Below, one piece after another: positions 6,507 through 14,069 of a DNA stretch of 14,177 nucleotides. The stretch is taken from positions 1-14,177 of the forward strand of contig JAAWLY010000042.1 in assembly GCA_022798155.1 (NCBI GenBank). The letters run 5' to 3'. Position numbers and translations under genes: made by a program. The first letter of the stretch is position 1. Each line of letters opens with the position of its first letter. The notes below the pieces were generated by a model. The model made no database searches, was not told where the DNA came from, and saw only the letters and a list, made by a program, of their open reading frames with translations. This stretch comes from Lawsonibacter sp. Its GTDB lineage: Bacteria > Bacillota > Clostridia > Oscillospirales > Oscillospiraceae.

Positions 6507-9500
6507 CTGAACAAAAACAGCGCGGCCAAAACCGTCAGCTTTGTAATGGTAATTACCTTAATCGGCAAGGTGCTGGGCCTGTACCGAGACCGCCTGCTGG
6601 CCGTCCACTACAGCACCGGACCCACCGCCAACGCCTTTTTTACCGCCAGTCGTATCCCCCGGGTATTTTTTGACGCGGTGTTCGCCTCCGCCATTGCCGC
6701 CTGCTTCATCCCGGTATTCAGCGAATATCTGGAGAAAAAAGGAAAGAAAGAGGCCTTCCGCTTTGCCGGCGCGTTTTTAACGGTAATCACGCTGCTTACC
6801 GGGGCCCTCACACTGGTGGGGATGCTCTTCCCCCAGCCCCTGGTGGCCCTCTTCGCCGACTACTCTGACTCCCAGACCACCGCCCTGGCCGTCTCGCTGA
6901 CCAGGGTGATGTTTCCCACGGTGCTCTTCTCCGGAATCGCCTTCTCCCTGGTGGGCGTCCTCCAGGCCCAGGACCACTTTACCGCCCCCGCCCTGATGTC
7001 GGCGGTCTCTAACCTGGTCATCATCCTCTACTTTATCACCCTGGACGGCAAGCTGGGCATCTACGGCCTGGCGGGGGCCTATCTGCTGGGCTGGTTCCTC
7101 CAGGGGGCTATCCAGGTCCCGCCGCTGCTCCGACTGGGCTGCCGCCTCCACCCCAGCCTGGATATCCGCTCAGAGGGAATGAAAAAGCTGCTGGCCCTGA
7201 TGGGGCCGGTGATGGTGTCCACCTGGGTGCAGCCCATCAATCAGGCCATCAGCGCCCGGTTCGGCTCCCGGCTGTACGAGGGGGCCGGGGTGGCGGCGCT
7301 GGAGTACGCCTCTAACCTGTACCTGGTTATCGCGGGCACCTTCATCCTGTCCATCACCAACGTAATTTTTCCAAAGCTGTCCCGGCTTACCGCCGGGGGC
7401 CGGGAGGGAGAATTTCAAAATACCATCCGCCAAACCCTGAGCATCAGCCTGTTTTTTGTCCTGCCCATGTCGGTGGGGCTGATGGCGGTGGCCCGCCCGC
7501 TGATCTCCCTGATCTACGGCGGCGGGCAGTTCGACGCTTTCTCCACTGGCATTACCGCCTCCGCTCTGGGCTGGATGGCCCTGGGCATGGGGGGCTACGC
7601 CCTGCAGAACATCCTCAGCCGGGCCTATTTTGCCAAGCAGCAGGGCAGGGTGCCCCTTATCGCCGGAGGGGCGGCCATCCTGGTAAATGTTGCCCTGTGC
7701 GGAGCGCTGGCCAGACGCTTCTCCGTGGCGGGGCTGGCCTTCTCCAGCGCCGTCTCCTCCACGGTATACGCCCTGCTGCTCCTGCTCCCCCTCCAGCGGG
7801 AGGGCGAGAGACTGCTGAACGCCGGGGCGCTGTGGAACCTTTTGAAGATGGCCCTGGCCTCCGCTGTCATGGGCCTGTGCGTATGGACGGCATTAGGGGC
7901 TGCCGCCCCCCGTCTCCCCGGCGGAAAGCCGGGAGAGCTGATCTCTCTGGCGCTGTCCGCCGGGCTGGGGGCAGTCCTCTACTTCCTGCTGGCCCTGCTC
8001 CTCCGGGTGGATGAGGCAAAGATGGCGGTGTCCCTGATCCTCCGCCAAGGCGACGCTCCATCCCCCGAAAGCGGACAGCCATCTTCTACAACCCAGAAAC
8101 GAGGTCAAGCCATGGAACGAGCAAGCAACATCCTAAACGCCAGCCTGCTCTGGCGCTGCCTGATGGCCCTGTGCCGGTGGTGCGGGGAGCAGTGGCGCTC
8201 CAGCGGCGTAGTCCAGTGGTTCCTCCACCCCAGGGGCTGGACCCCGGCCGCATCGGAGAGCAGCGTTTTTTTCAAACTGTGGTCCCTGATTCGCCGGGGG
8301 CTGTGCTGGCTTTATGAGGCGCTGCGGTTGGACAAGCTCTTCGCCGGCAGCGTGTTCACCCAATGCTGGTTTTGGTGCGCCATCCCGGTGGTCATCGCCC
8401 CGCTGCTGTCGGATCGGTTTCATCCCTCCCTGGTAACGGCGGGATTGGCGCTAGTGGGCGGACTGTCCGTCCTGCTGTGCCTGGTTCGGAACCGGGAGCG
8501 GCAGCTGGCCTGGTCCCCCATCAACCGGTATATCCTGCTGTACGCCGCCATCTACCTGGCCGGCACCCTGTTCTCGGTGAATCTGCGCTCCAGTCTGCGG
8601 CCGGGGCTGCTGTCGGTGGTCTTTGTGCTGTTCTCCCTGGTGCTGTATAACGCCGTGACCAACCGCAATCAGCTGGATACTCTGCTCTCCGCCGCGGTGC
8701 TGGTGGGTATGGCGGTGGCCGCCTACGGCATCCTTCAGTATCTCTTCCGCTGGGGCTACCAGGACCAGTCCTGGGTGGACAGCGATATGTTCTTCACCAT
8801 TGAATTTCGGGTGCCTTCCACCCTGGGCAACCCCAACATGCTGGGCCAGTATCTGATCCTGATAATCCCGGTGGGCGGAGCCAAGCTGCTGTCTGCCAAG
8901 GACTGGCCTAAGCGCGGTTTTTACTTGATCTGCTGTGCTTTGATGTGTGTGTGCATGATCCTCACCTTCTCCCGGGGAGCCTGGCTGGGCCTGCTTTTTG
9001 CCGGGGCGGTGTTCGTCCTGCTGCTCAACCCCCGGCTGATTCTGCTGGCCCCTGTGGCCCTGGCGGCGCTGTGGTTTGTCCTGCCGGACACGGTAATCTC
9101 CCGGTTTACCAGCATCGGCAATATGACCGACGGCTCCACCACCTACCGGGTATCCATCTGGCTGGCCACAGTGGACATGCTCAAGCACTACTGGCCCTGC
9201 GGCATCGGCCCGGGCAGCACCGCCTTCAATATGGTATACCCCGCCTACGCCTACTCTGACTCCAGCGCCCAACACGCCCACAATCTGTTTTTGCAGCTGA
9301 TGTGCGACGCAGGCGTCACCCTTCTGATCCTGTTTTTGATTGTGCTCTTTGTCTACTTCCGCATGATGTGTACCGCCGTCAGCCAGGAGAAGGACTGGAC
9401 CAGCCGGCTGTATCAGGCCGCCTTTGCCGGCGGGGTGTGCGGCTTTTTGGTGCAGGCCATGACCGACTACTCCTTTTACAATTACCGGGTGCTCCTTCTG

Positions 9501-9575
9501 TTTTGGACCTATCTGGCCATGGGGGCGCTGAGCGCCAGACGCAGCCGGCTGCCCGAGGGGAGGCTGATGGTATGA
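6507..9575 (+). CDS. murJ: MurJ-type lipid flippase fused to an O-antigen ligase/polymerase-like protein
   Basis: One uninterrupted frame encodes about 1022 residues with two membrane proteins in series. Residues about 1-510 are a MurJ/MviN protein of the MOP flippase superfamily: GLYRDRLLAVHY, ANAFFTASRIPRVFFDAVFAS and CFIPVFSEY match the conserved N-terminus, followed by many membrane helices. This family flips lipid-linked cell wall precursors. Residues about 610-1010 are a Wzy/WaaL O-antigen ligase-type domain with STLGNPNMLGQY, FSRGAWLG, GIGPGSTAF and QHAHNLFLQ, the last holding the conserved loop His. A hydrophilic stretch of about 90 residues joins them. Its Met codon at 8112 has a weak GAGG 7 bases upstream, so the second half may also be made separately. 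I chose CTG 6507 because it fits the Shine-Dalgarno and completes the first helix (NKNSAAKTVSFVMVI); ATG 6546 is the conservative alternative (1009 residues). The stop overlaps the next gene by four bases. Confidence 0.85.
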   Translation: MNKNSAAKTVSFVMVITLIGKVLGLYRDRLLAVHYSTGPTANAFFTASRIPRVFFDAVFASAIAACFIPVFSEYLEKKGKKEAFRFAGAFLTVITLLTGALTLVGMLFPQPLVALFADYSDSQTTALAVSLTRVMFPTVLFSGIAFSLVGVLQAQDHFTAPALMSAVSNLVIILYFITLDGKLGIYGLAGAYLLGWFLQGAIQVPPLLRLGCRLHPSLDIRSEGMKKLLALMGPVMVSTWVQPINQAISARFGSRLYEGAGVAALEYASNLYLVIAGTFILSITNVIFPKLSRLTAGGREGEFQNTIRQTLSISLFFVLPMSVGLMAVARPLISLIYGGGQFDAFSTGITASALGWMALGMGGYALQNILSRAYFAKQQGRVPLIAGGAAILVNVALCGALARRFSVAGLAFSSAVSSTVYALLLLLPLQREGERLLNAGALWNLLKMALASAVMGLCVWTALGAAAPRLPGGKPGELISLALSAGLGAVLYFLLALLLRVDEAKMAVSLILRQGDAPSPESGQPSSTTQKRGQAMERASNILNASLLWRCLMALCRWCGEQWRSSGVVQWFLHPRGWTPAASESSVFFKLWSLIRRGLCWLYEALRLDKLFAGSVFTQCWFWCAIPVVIAPLLSDRFHPSLVTAGLALVGGLSVLLCLVRNRERQLAWSPINRYILLYAAIYLAGTLFSVNLRSSLRPGLLSVVFVLFSLVLYNAVTNRNQLDTLLSAAVLVGMAVAAYGILQYLFRWGYQDQSWVDSDMFFTIEFRVPSTLGNPNMLGQYLILIIPVGGAKLLSAKDWPKRGFYLICCALMCVCMILTFSRGAWLGLLFAGAVFVLLLNPRLILLAPVALAALWFVLPDTVISRFTSIGNMTDGSTTYRVSIWLATVDMLKHYWPCGIGPGSTAFNMVYPAYAYSDSSAQHAHNLFLQLMCDAGVTLLILFLIVLFVYFRMMCTAVSQEKDWTSRLYQAAFAGGVCGFLVQAMTDYSFYNYRVLLLFWTYLAMGALSARRSRLPEGRLMV

Positions 9576-10687
9576 TCCGGATAATGAACATCATCAGCGA
9601 CAGCAACATCGGCGGCGCGGGCCGGGTGCTGCTGAACTATCTGCGCTACGCCGACCGCAACCGGTTTGAAATCCTGGTGGCACTGCCCCGGGGCGGGATG
9701 CTCAAGTCCCCCCTGGAGGAGGCGGGGGCCCGGGTCATCGAGGTGGACGGCATCGCCGACCGCTCCTTCCATCGGAACGACGTCAGGGTGCTGAAAGCCC
9801 TGCTTCGCCGGGAGAAGCCCGATCTGGTCCACACCCACGGCTGTCTCTCCGGGCGGATTGCCGCCAGGAGCTGCCATATTCCGGTGGTTTACAGCCGGCA
9901 CTCCCCCTTTCCCATCCCGGCCAGGCTGCGCCGCCCGCCGGGCCGGTGGATGAACAAGTGGGTCAACGAGCGCTACGCCGACCGGATTATCGCTGTCAGC
10001 CCTTTTGCCCGGGATAACCTGCTGGAGGGTGGGCTTTCCCCGGAGAAAATTGCGGTGGTGATCAACGGTGTGGCGCCCCTGCCCGTCCCCACCGGGGAAC
10101 AGCGCAGGCAGGCCCGGGCCGCTTTCGGCTTTAGTCCGGAGGACTTTGTGGTTGCCTTTCTGGCCCGAGTGATCGAGTATAAGGGACACCGCACTGCTCT
10201 GGAGGCCATAGAGCTGCTTGCCGCCCAGGGCCGCCCTGCCCGTCTGCTCATCGCGGGGCAGGGGGACTACCTGGAGGAGGTCCGCCGCCTGGCCGCCGCC
10301 CTGCCCCGAGGCAGCGTGGTGCTGGCCGGCTTTGTCCAGGAGGTGGAGCGGGTTCTGTGGGCCGCAGATGTTCAGATCAACGCCTCCTACGAGACCGAGG
10401 GCACCAGCCTCTCTCTGCTGGAGGGGATGAGCATCGGCCTGCCCGCTGTAGTCACCGACTGCGGCGGCAACCCCTGGGTGGTGGAGGACGGTGTCAACGG
10501 CCTGATCTTCCCCAAGCGGGACGCCGCCGCCCTGGCCGCTGCCCTGGCCAGGCTGATGGACAGCCCGGAGGAGCGAGAGGCCATGGGGCGGCGGGCGATT
10601 GAGCGCTACCAGGCCGGCTTCACCGGAGAAGTTATGGCCAAAAAGATTGAAGATATCTACCTGGATGTCCTGAAAGGAGCCAAATAA
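9572..10687 (+). CDS. GT4-family glycosyltransferase
   Basis: This predicted 371-residue GT-B fold enzyme would transfer a sugar from a nucleotide-sugar to a lipid-linked wall glycan at the cytoplasmic face. The N-terminal half shows GGAGRVLLNYL (14-24) and LVHTHGCLSGRIAA (85-98), as in GT4 acceptor domains. The C-terminal half shows FLARVIEYKGH (196-206), LLIAGQGDYLEEV (225-237) and the EX7E signature E276 to E284 within ETEGTSLSLLEGMSIGLP. The ATG overlaps the previous stop as ATGA, with GAGGGGAGG (9555-9563) 8 bases upstream. The same frame is open further upstream to 9302, but that part lies inside the ligase domain in another frame and is not this protein. The sugar and acceptor cannot be told from sequence. 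Confidence 0.9.
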   Translation: MIRIMNIISDSNIGGAGRVLLNYLRYADRNRFEILVALPRGGMLKSPLEEAGARVIEVDGIADRSFHRNDVRVLKALLRREKPDLVHTHGCLSGRIAARSCHIPVVYSRHSPFPIPARLRRPPGRWMNKWVNERYADRIIAVSPFARDNLLEGGLSPEKIAVVINGVAPLPVPTGEQRRQARAAFGFSPEDFVVAFLARVIEYKGHRTALEAIELLAAQGRPARLLIAGQGDYLEEVRRLAAALPRGSVVLAGFVQEVERVLWAADVQINASYETEGTSLSLLEGMSIGLPAVVTDCGGNPWVVEDGVNGLIFPKRDAAALAAALARLMDSPEEREAMGRRAIERYQAGFTGEVMAKKIEDIYLDVLKGAK

Positions 10688-11193
10688 TGGAACAGAACAC
10701 GCCAAAATTCCGCCTGCGCCTGAACCTGTTCGACTGCATCGTCCTGCTGGCCGCCCTGGCGGTGGCCGTCTTCCTGCTGTGGAACCGTTTTAAGCCCCAG
10801 GCCCCTGCGGAGGTGACCCCCCAGGCCTCCTCCACGGTGCGGTATACCGTCCTCTTCCAGCGCTGGCGGGAGGGGACCAGCAGCTTGATCCAGCCTGAGG
10901 ATGCACTGATCGACAACATCAAAAACGCCGAGATCGGCCATGTGGTGTGCTCCCAGGCCGTCCCCGCCCAGTTCACTACCCTGGACCACGCCAACCGCGT
11001 CCAGCGCCAGGCCATTCTGGAGGGCTACGAGGACGTGCTGGTGGTGGTGGAGGCCCCCTGCACCGTAAGCGATGAGAGCATCCAGGTGGGCGGCGACTAT
11101 GTGCTGCGGGTGGGCGCCACCACCTTTATCAAAGGCCCGGGCTACATGGGCAGCGGGCCCATCATCGCCATAGAACAGGAGGCGGCCCAATGA
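10687..11193 (+). CDS. DUF4330 family membrane-anchored protein (first of a pair)
   Basis: This 168-residue protein has one N-terminal membrane helix, about residues 13-34 (LFDCIVLLAALAVAVFLLW), and an extracytoplasmic beta-rich domain. It ends with RVGATTFIKGPGYMGSGP, a pattern I recognise for DUF4330; the family has no established function. There is no signal peptidase site, so it should stay anchored. It begins at TAATG, overlapping the glycosyltransferase stop by one base, with AAAGGAG at 10673-10679. Its position inside a flippase, ligase, glycosyltransferase and pyruvyl transferase operon suggests an accessory role at the outer face of the membrane in polymer export, ligation or modification, which is inference. 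Confidence 0.72.
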   Translation: MEQNTPKFRLRLNLFDCIVLLAALAVAVFLLWNRFKPQAPAEVTPQASSTVRYTVLFQRWREGTSSLIQPEDALIDNIKNAEIGHVVCSQAVPAQFTTLDHANRVQRQAILEGYEDVLVVVEAPCTVSDESIQVGGDYVLRVGATTFIKGPGYMGSGPIIAIEQEAAQ

Positions 11194-11690
11194 AACTGCT
11201 TGACCAAAACGGACGGCTGTTTGGAACAATCAGCGTCATCGACCTGCTGGTGGTGGCTGTGGTCATCGTCATGGCCGCCGCCCTCCAATTCAAAAGCGAG
11301 CAGACCCTCACCGGCACCAGCGTGCAGGAGGAACCCATCACCTTTGAGATTGAGGTGTACGGCGTGCGCCGCTATGTGGCCGAAGCCATCCGGGAGGAAG
11401 ACCAGCTCTACGACATGAACTACGCCAGCGGCAGCCGATCCCTGGGGGAGATCACCCGGGTCCAAGTCACCAGCGACCCGGGCACCGTGGTCACCTCCCT
11501 GAACGACGGCACTGTCGCCCCGATAGAGGCGGAGGACACCGTTAACCTGCTGCTCACGGTAGAGGGTACGGGGCTGGTCAGCGGTAACAGCCGCACCCTG
11601 AACCGGGTCTATGACCTGGGGATCAACGCCTCCCGAAACTTCTACACCAGGATGGTCCAGTTTACCGGGACGATATCCAATATTTTCTAG
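11190..11690 (+). CDS. DUF4330 family membrane-anchored protein (second of a pair)
   Basis: This 166-residue protein starts MKLLDQNGRLFGTISVIDLL, the typical DUF4330 opening, and has one membrane helix at about residues 14-34. The rest is an extracytoplasmic domain with no Cys and no evident catalytic motif. It shares with the preceding protein the short N-terminus, the hydrophobic segment with an internal Asp (FDC / IDL) and similar length, so the two look like diverged paralogues that may pair. ATGA overlaps the upstream stop; AGGAGG (11177-11182) is 7 bases before the ATG. The function is unknown. The coupling makes equal expression of the two proteins likely. Confidence 0.75.
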   Translation: MKLLDQNGRLFGTISVIDLLVVAVVIVMAAALQFKSEQTLTGTSVQEEPITFEIEVYGVRRYVAEAIREEDQLYDMNYASGSRSLGEITRVQVTSDPGTVVTSLNDGTVAPIEAEDTVNLLLTVEGTGLVSGNSRTLNRVYDLGINASRNFYTRMVQFTGTISNIF

Positions 11691-11703
11691 CTAGGAGAGG
11701 CAT

Positions 11704-13914
11704 ATGAGGATCTTAATGGCCACCATGGGCCTGGACATCGGCGGGGCGGAGACCCACATCGTAGAGCTGGCCAAGGAGCTGAAGAGCGAGGGGCACGATA
11801 TCGCCATCGTCTCCAACGGCGGCGTCTACGTGCCCGAGATCACCGCCGCCGGCATCCGCCACTACCAGGCCCCCCTCCACCAGCGCAGCCTGCTGGCCAT
11901 GACCCAGGCGTGGCTGATTTTGCGCAGGGTGATTCAGGAGGAACGGCCTGACGTGGTTCATGCTCATGCCCGTATCCCCGCCTTCCTGTGCAGCGGCATC
12001 TGCCGGCGGAAACGGGTCCCCTTCGTCACCACCGCCCACTGGGTCTTCGACACCAGCGGCATCCTGCGCTACGTTACCAACTGGGGCCAGCGGACGGTGG
12101 CGGTGTCAGAGGACATCCGGGACTACCTGATCCGGGAGTACGGCACCCCCGCCGACCACATCACCGTCACCATCAACGGCATCGACACGGACAAGTTCTC
12201 CCCGGCCCTCACCGGGGCGGTGGTGGTGGCGGAGTTCGGCCTGGACCCCTCCGCCCCCATCCTGTCCTACGTCAGCCGTATGGACGAGGACCGGGCCCTG
12301 GTGGCCAGCCAGCTCATCGACATCGCCCCGGAGCTGGACCGGGCCATCCCCGGCATCCAGCTGCTCATCGCCGGGGGAGGCAACGTCTTCGACCAGCTGA
12401 AGGCCAAGGCGGACAAGGTAAACGCCCGGCTGGGGCGGCAGTGTGTGGCCATGACCGGCCCCCGCACCGACATCAACGAGATCGTGGCCGCGGGGCAGAT
12501 TTTCGTGGGGGTGTCCCGGTCGGCGCTGGAGGCCATGTCGGCGGAAAAGCCCGTCATCGTGGCGGGCAACGAGGGCTACCACGGGCTGTTCGGGCCGGAG
12601 AAGCTGGCTGAGGCCCAGGCGGGCAACTTCTGCTGCCGGGGCCTGCCCATGTCCGACCCCCAGACCCTGCTGGCCGACGTGGTGGCCGCCTTCCGCCTGC
12701 CCCAGGAGGAGAAGGAGCGGCTGGGGGCCTACGGCCGCCAGGTGATTTTCGAGTACTACTCGGTGCGCCGCATGGCGGAGGACTGCCTGTCTGTCTATGA
12801 AAAGGTGCGCCGGAAGAGATACCGAGTGGTCATGAGCGGCTACTACGGCTTTGCCAACGCCGGCGACGACGCCATTCTGGAGTCCATCAAGCAGGCCATC
12901 CAGGCGGTGAGCGACGACGTATCCGTCACCGTCCTGTCCAACGACCCGGAGCTGACCCGCAAGCAGTACGGCCTGGAGGCCATCCCCCGGTTCCGGGTGC
13001 TGCGGGTATTTTCCGCCCTGCGCCGGTCCGACGCCCTGCTCTCTGGCGGCGGCAGCCTGCTTCAAGACACCACCTCCACCCGCTCCCTGCTGTACTACCT
13101 GTCCGTCATCCGCTGCGCCCAGCTTTTGAATAAGCCGGTGATGCTCTATGCCAACGGCGTAGGGCCGGTGCGCAAGCCCGTCAACCGCCGCCGGGTGAAG
13201 AAGGTGGTGGAGCGGGCCACCCTGGTCACCCTCCGGGATCACAGCTCCGCCCGGGAGCTGACGGAAATGGGCATCAGCCGGCCCGTCCAGGTTACCGCCG
13301 ACCCGGTGTTTCACCTGATGCCCGCCGGGCTGGACAAATCCCTGAAGCTGCTGGCCGCCGCCGGAATCCCCCAGGACCGCCCCTTTGTGGCGGCCTCCGT
13401 CCGGGAGTGGCCCAACACCGAGACATTCTGGCCGGCCCTGGCCGGCCTGTGCGACCACCTGCGCCGGAAACACGGCCTGGAGATTCTCTTCCTGCTGATG
13501 CAGCCGGAGCGGGACCGGGAGCCCACCGCTCGGGTCCGCAGCATGATGGAAGAGCCCTCCTATGTGCTGGACGTCCCCACCACCCCCCGGGAACTGATGG
13601 GGGCTTTGGGCCAGGCCAAGCTCTGCCTGGCCATGCGGCTGCACACCCTGATTTTCGCCGCCCGTATGGCAGTACCCGCCATGGGTCTGGTCTACGACCC
13701 CAAAGTGGCCAGCTACTTAGAGGAACTGGACCTGCCTGCCGCAGGACAGGTAGAAAACTTCGACGGCGGGGCGGCCATGCGCCGGGCGGACACCCTGATG
13801 GCCGACTACGACGCCGTGCTGGCCCGCCTGCGGGAGAAATCCGCCCAGCTTACTCAGGCCGCCTGTGAGAACGAGCGGATGCTGCTGGAGTTACTGGAAC
13901 AGACCAAGCGGTAA
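11704..13914 (+). CDS. csaB: GT4 glycosyltransferase fused to CsaB polysaccharide pyruvyl transferase
   Basis: This 736-residue two-domain protein is probably cytoplasmic. Residues about 1-370 are GT4-like: GLDIGGAETHIVELAKEL (9-26), VVHAHARIPAFL (84-95), VTINGIDTDKF (155-165) and SRSALEAMSAEKPVIVAG (271-288). The second Glu of EX7E is present (E276) but the first is Val. Residues about 374-730 are a CsaB/polysaccharide pyruvyl transferase, with SGYYGFANAGDDAILES (378-394), SGGGSLLQD (447-455), ANGVGPV (483-489), TADPVF (531-536) and the conserved MRLHTLIFA (644-652) with His647. CsaB adds ketal pyruvate to the secondary wall polysaccharide, which creates the SLH-binding ligand. AGGAG at 11693-11697 precedes ATG 11704 by 6 bases, after a 13-base gap. 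It is the last gene of the operon. The fusion suggests that sugar addition and pyruvylation act on the same lipid-linked unit. Confidence 0.92.
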   Translation: MRILMATMGLDIGGAETHIVELAKELKSEGHDIAIVSNGGVYVPEITAAGIRHYQAPLHQRSLLAMTQAWLILRRVIQEERPDVVHAHARIPAFLCSGICRRKRVPFVTTAHWVFDTSGILRYVTNWGQRTVAVSEDIRDYLIREYGTPADHITVTINGIDTDKFSPALTGAVVVAEFGLDPSAPILSYVSRMDEDRALVASQLIDIAPELDRAIPGIQLLIAGGGNVFDQLKAKADKVNARLGRQCVAMTGPRTDINEIVAAGQIFVGVSRSALEAMSAEKPVIVAGNEGYHGLFGPEKLAEAQAGNFCCRGLPMSDPQTLLADVVAAFRLPQEEKERLGAYGRQVIFEYYSVRRMAEDCLSVYEKVRRKRYRVVMSGYYGFANAGDDAILESIKQAIQAVSDDVSVTVLSNDPELTRKQYGLEAIPRFRVLRVFSALRRSDALLSGGGSLLQDTTSTRSLLYYLSVIRCAQLLNKPVMLYANGVGPVRKPVNRRRVKKVVERATLVTLRDHSSARELTEMGISRPVQVTADPVFHLMPAGLDKSLKLLAAAGIPQDRPFVAASVREWPNTETFWPALAGLCDHLRRKHGLEILFLLMQPERDREPTARVRSMMEEPSYVLDVPTTPRELMGALGQAKLCLAMRLHTLIFAARMAVPAMGLVYDPKVASYLEELDLPAAGQVENFDGGAAMRRADTLMADYDAVLARLREKSAQLTQAACENERMLLELLEQTKR

Positions 13915-13954
13915 GAAACACATCCACCAGCGAAGATGGTGGATGTGTTTCTTT
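13915..13954 (+). terminator. Rho-independent terminator of the wall-polymer operon
   Basis: The 15-base arms at 13915-13929 (GAAACACATCCACCA) and 13937-13951 are perfectly complementary around a 7-base loop (GCGAAGA). Three T residues follow. The stem begins immediately after the csaB stop codon. Confidence 0.88.
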
Positions 13955-13998
13955 CGGCGCTTCATTCAATTGTTCCGCGCACGGCCGGCGAATTTTAT

Positions 13999-14016
13999 CT
14001 TGCCGTATGCGGCAAG
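13999..14016 (+). promoter_or_regulatory. Perfect inverted repeat overlapping the prfC -35 element
   Basis: CTTGCCG and CGGCAAG form a 7-base inverted repeat around TATG. Bases 14000-14005 are also the proposed -35 element, so a dimeric repressor bound here would cover the promoter. It lies upstream of the expected transcript start and so would not act as an RNA hairpin. No regulator is known to me for this site. Confidence 0.4.
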
Positions 14017-14028
14017 TTATGATAGAAT
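14000..14028 (+). promoter_or_regulatory. Sigma-A type promoter for prfC
   Basis: TTGCCG (14000-14005, four of six consensus bases) and TAGAAT (14023-14028, five of six) are 17 bases apart. The expected transcript start is near 14035, which gives a leader of about 35 bases. Confidence 0.7.
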
Positions 14029-14069
14029 GATTTGCCAAACAAGAAAACAACAGAAGGGAGCGGACCCCT

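Noticed and set aside
9302..9571. Upstream extension of the GT4 frame to an ATG at 9302.
   Set aside because: It lies within the ligase-like domain in another frame, is Arg-rich, and the ATGA overlap with a good Shine-Dalgarno sets the start at 9572.
9509..10705. Minus-strand open frame opposite the GT4 gene (about 398 codons).
   Set aside because: It is a shadow of the plus-strand glycosyltransferase with no recognisable motif or ribosome binding site.
12106..13644. Long minus-strand open frame opposite the GT4-CsaB gene (about 512 codons).
   Set aside because: It has a biased His/Gln/Gly composition, no domain, and the opposite strand has unmistakable CsaB motifs.
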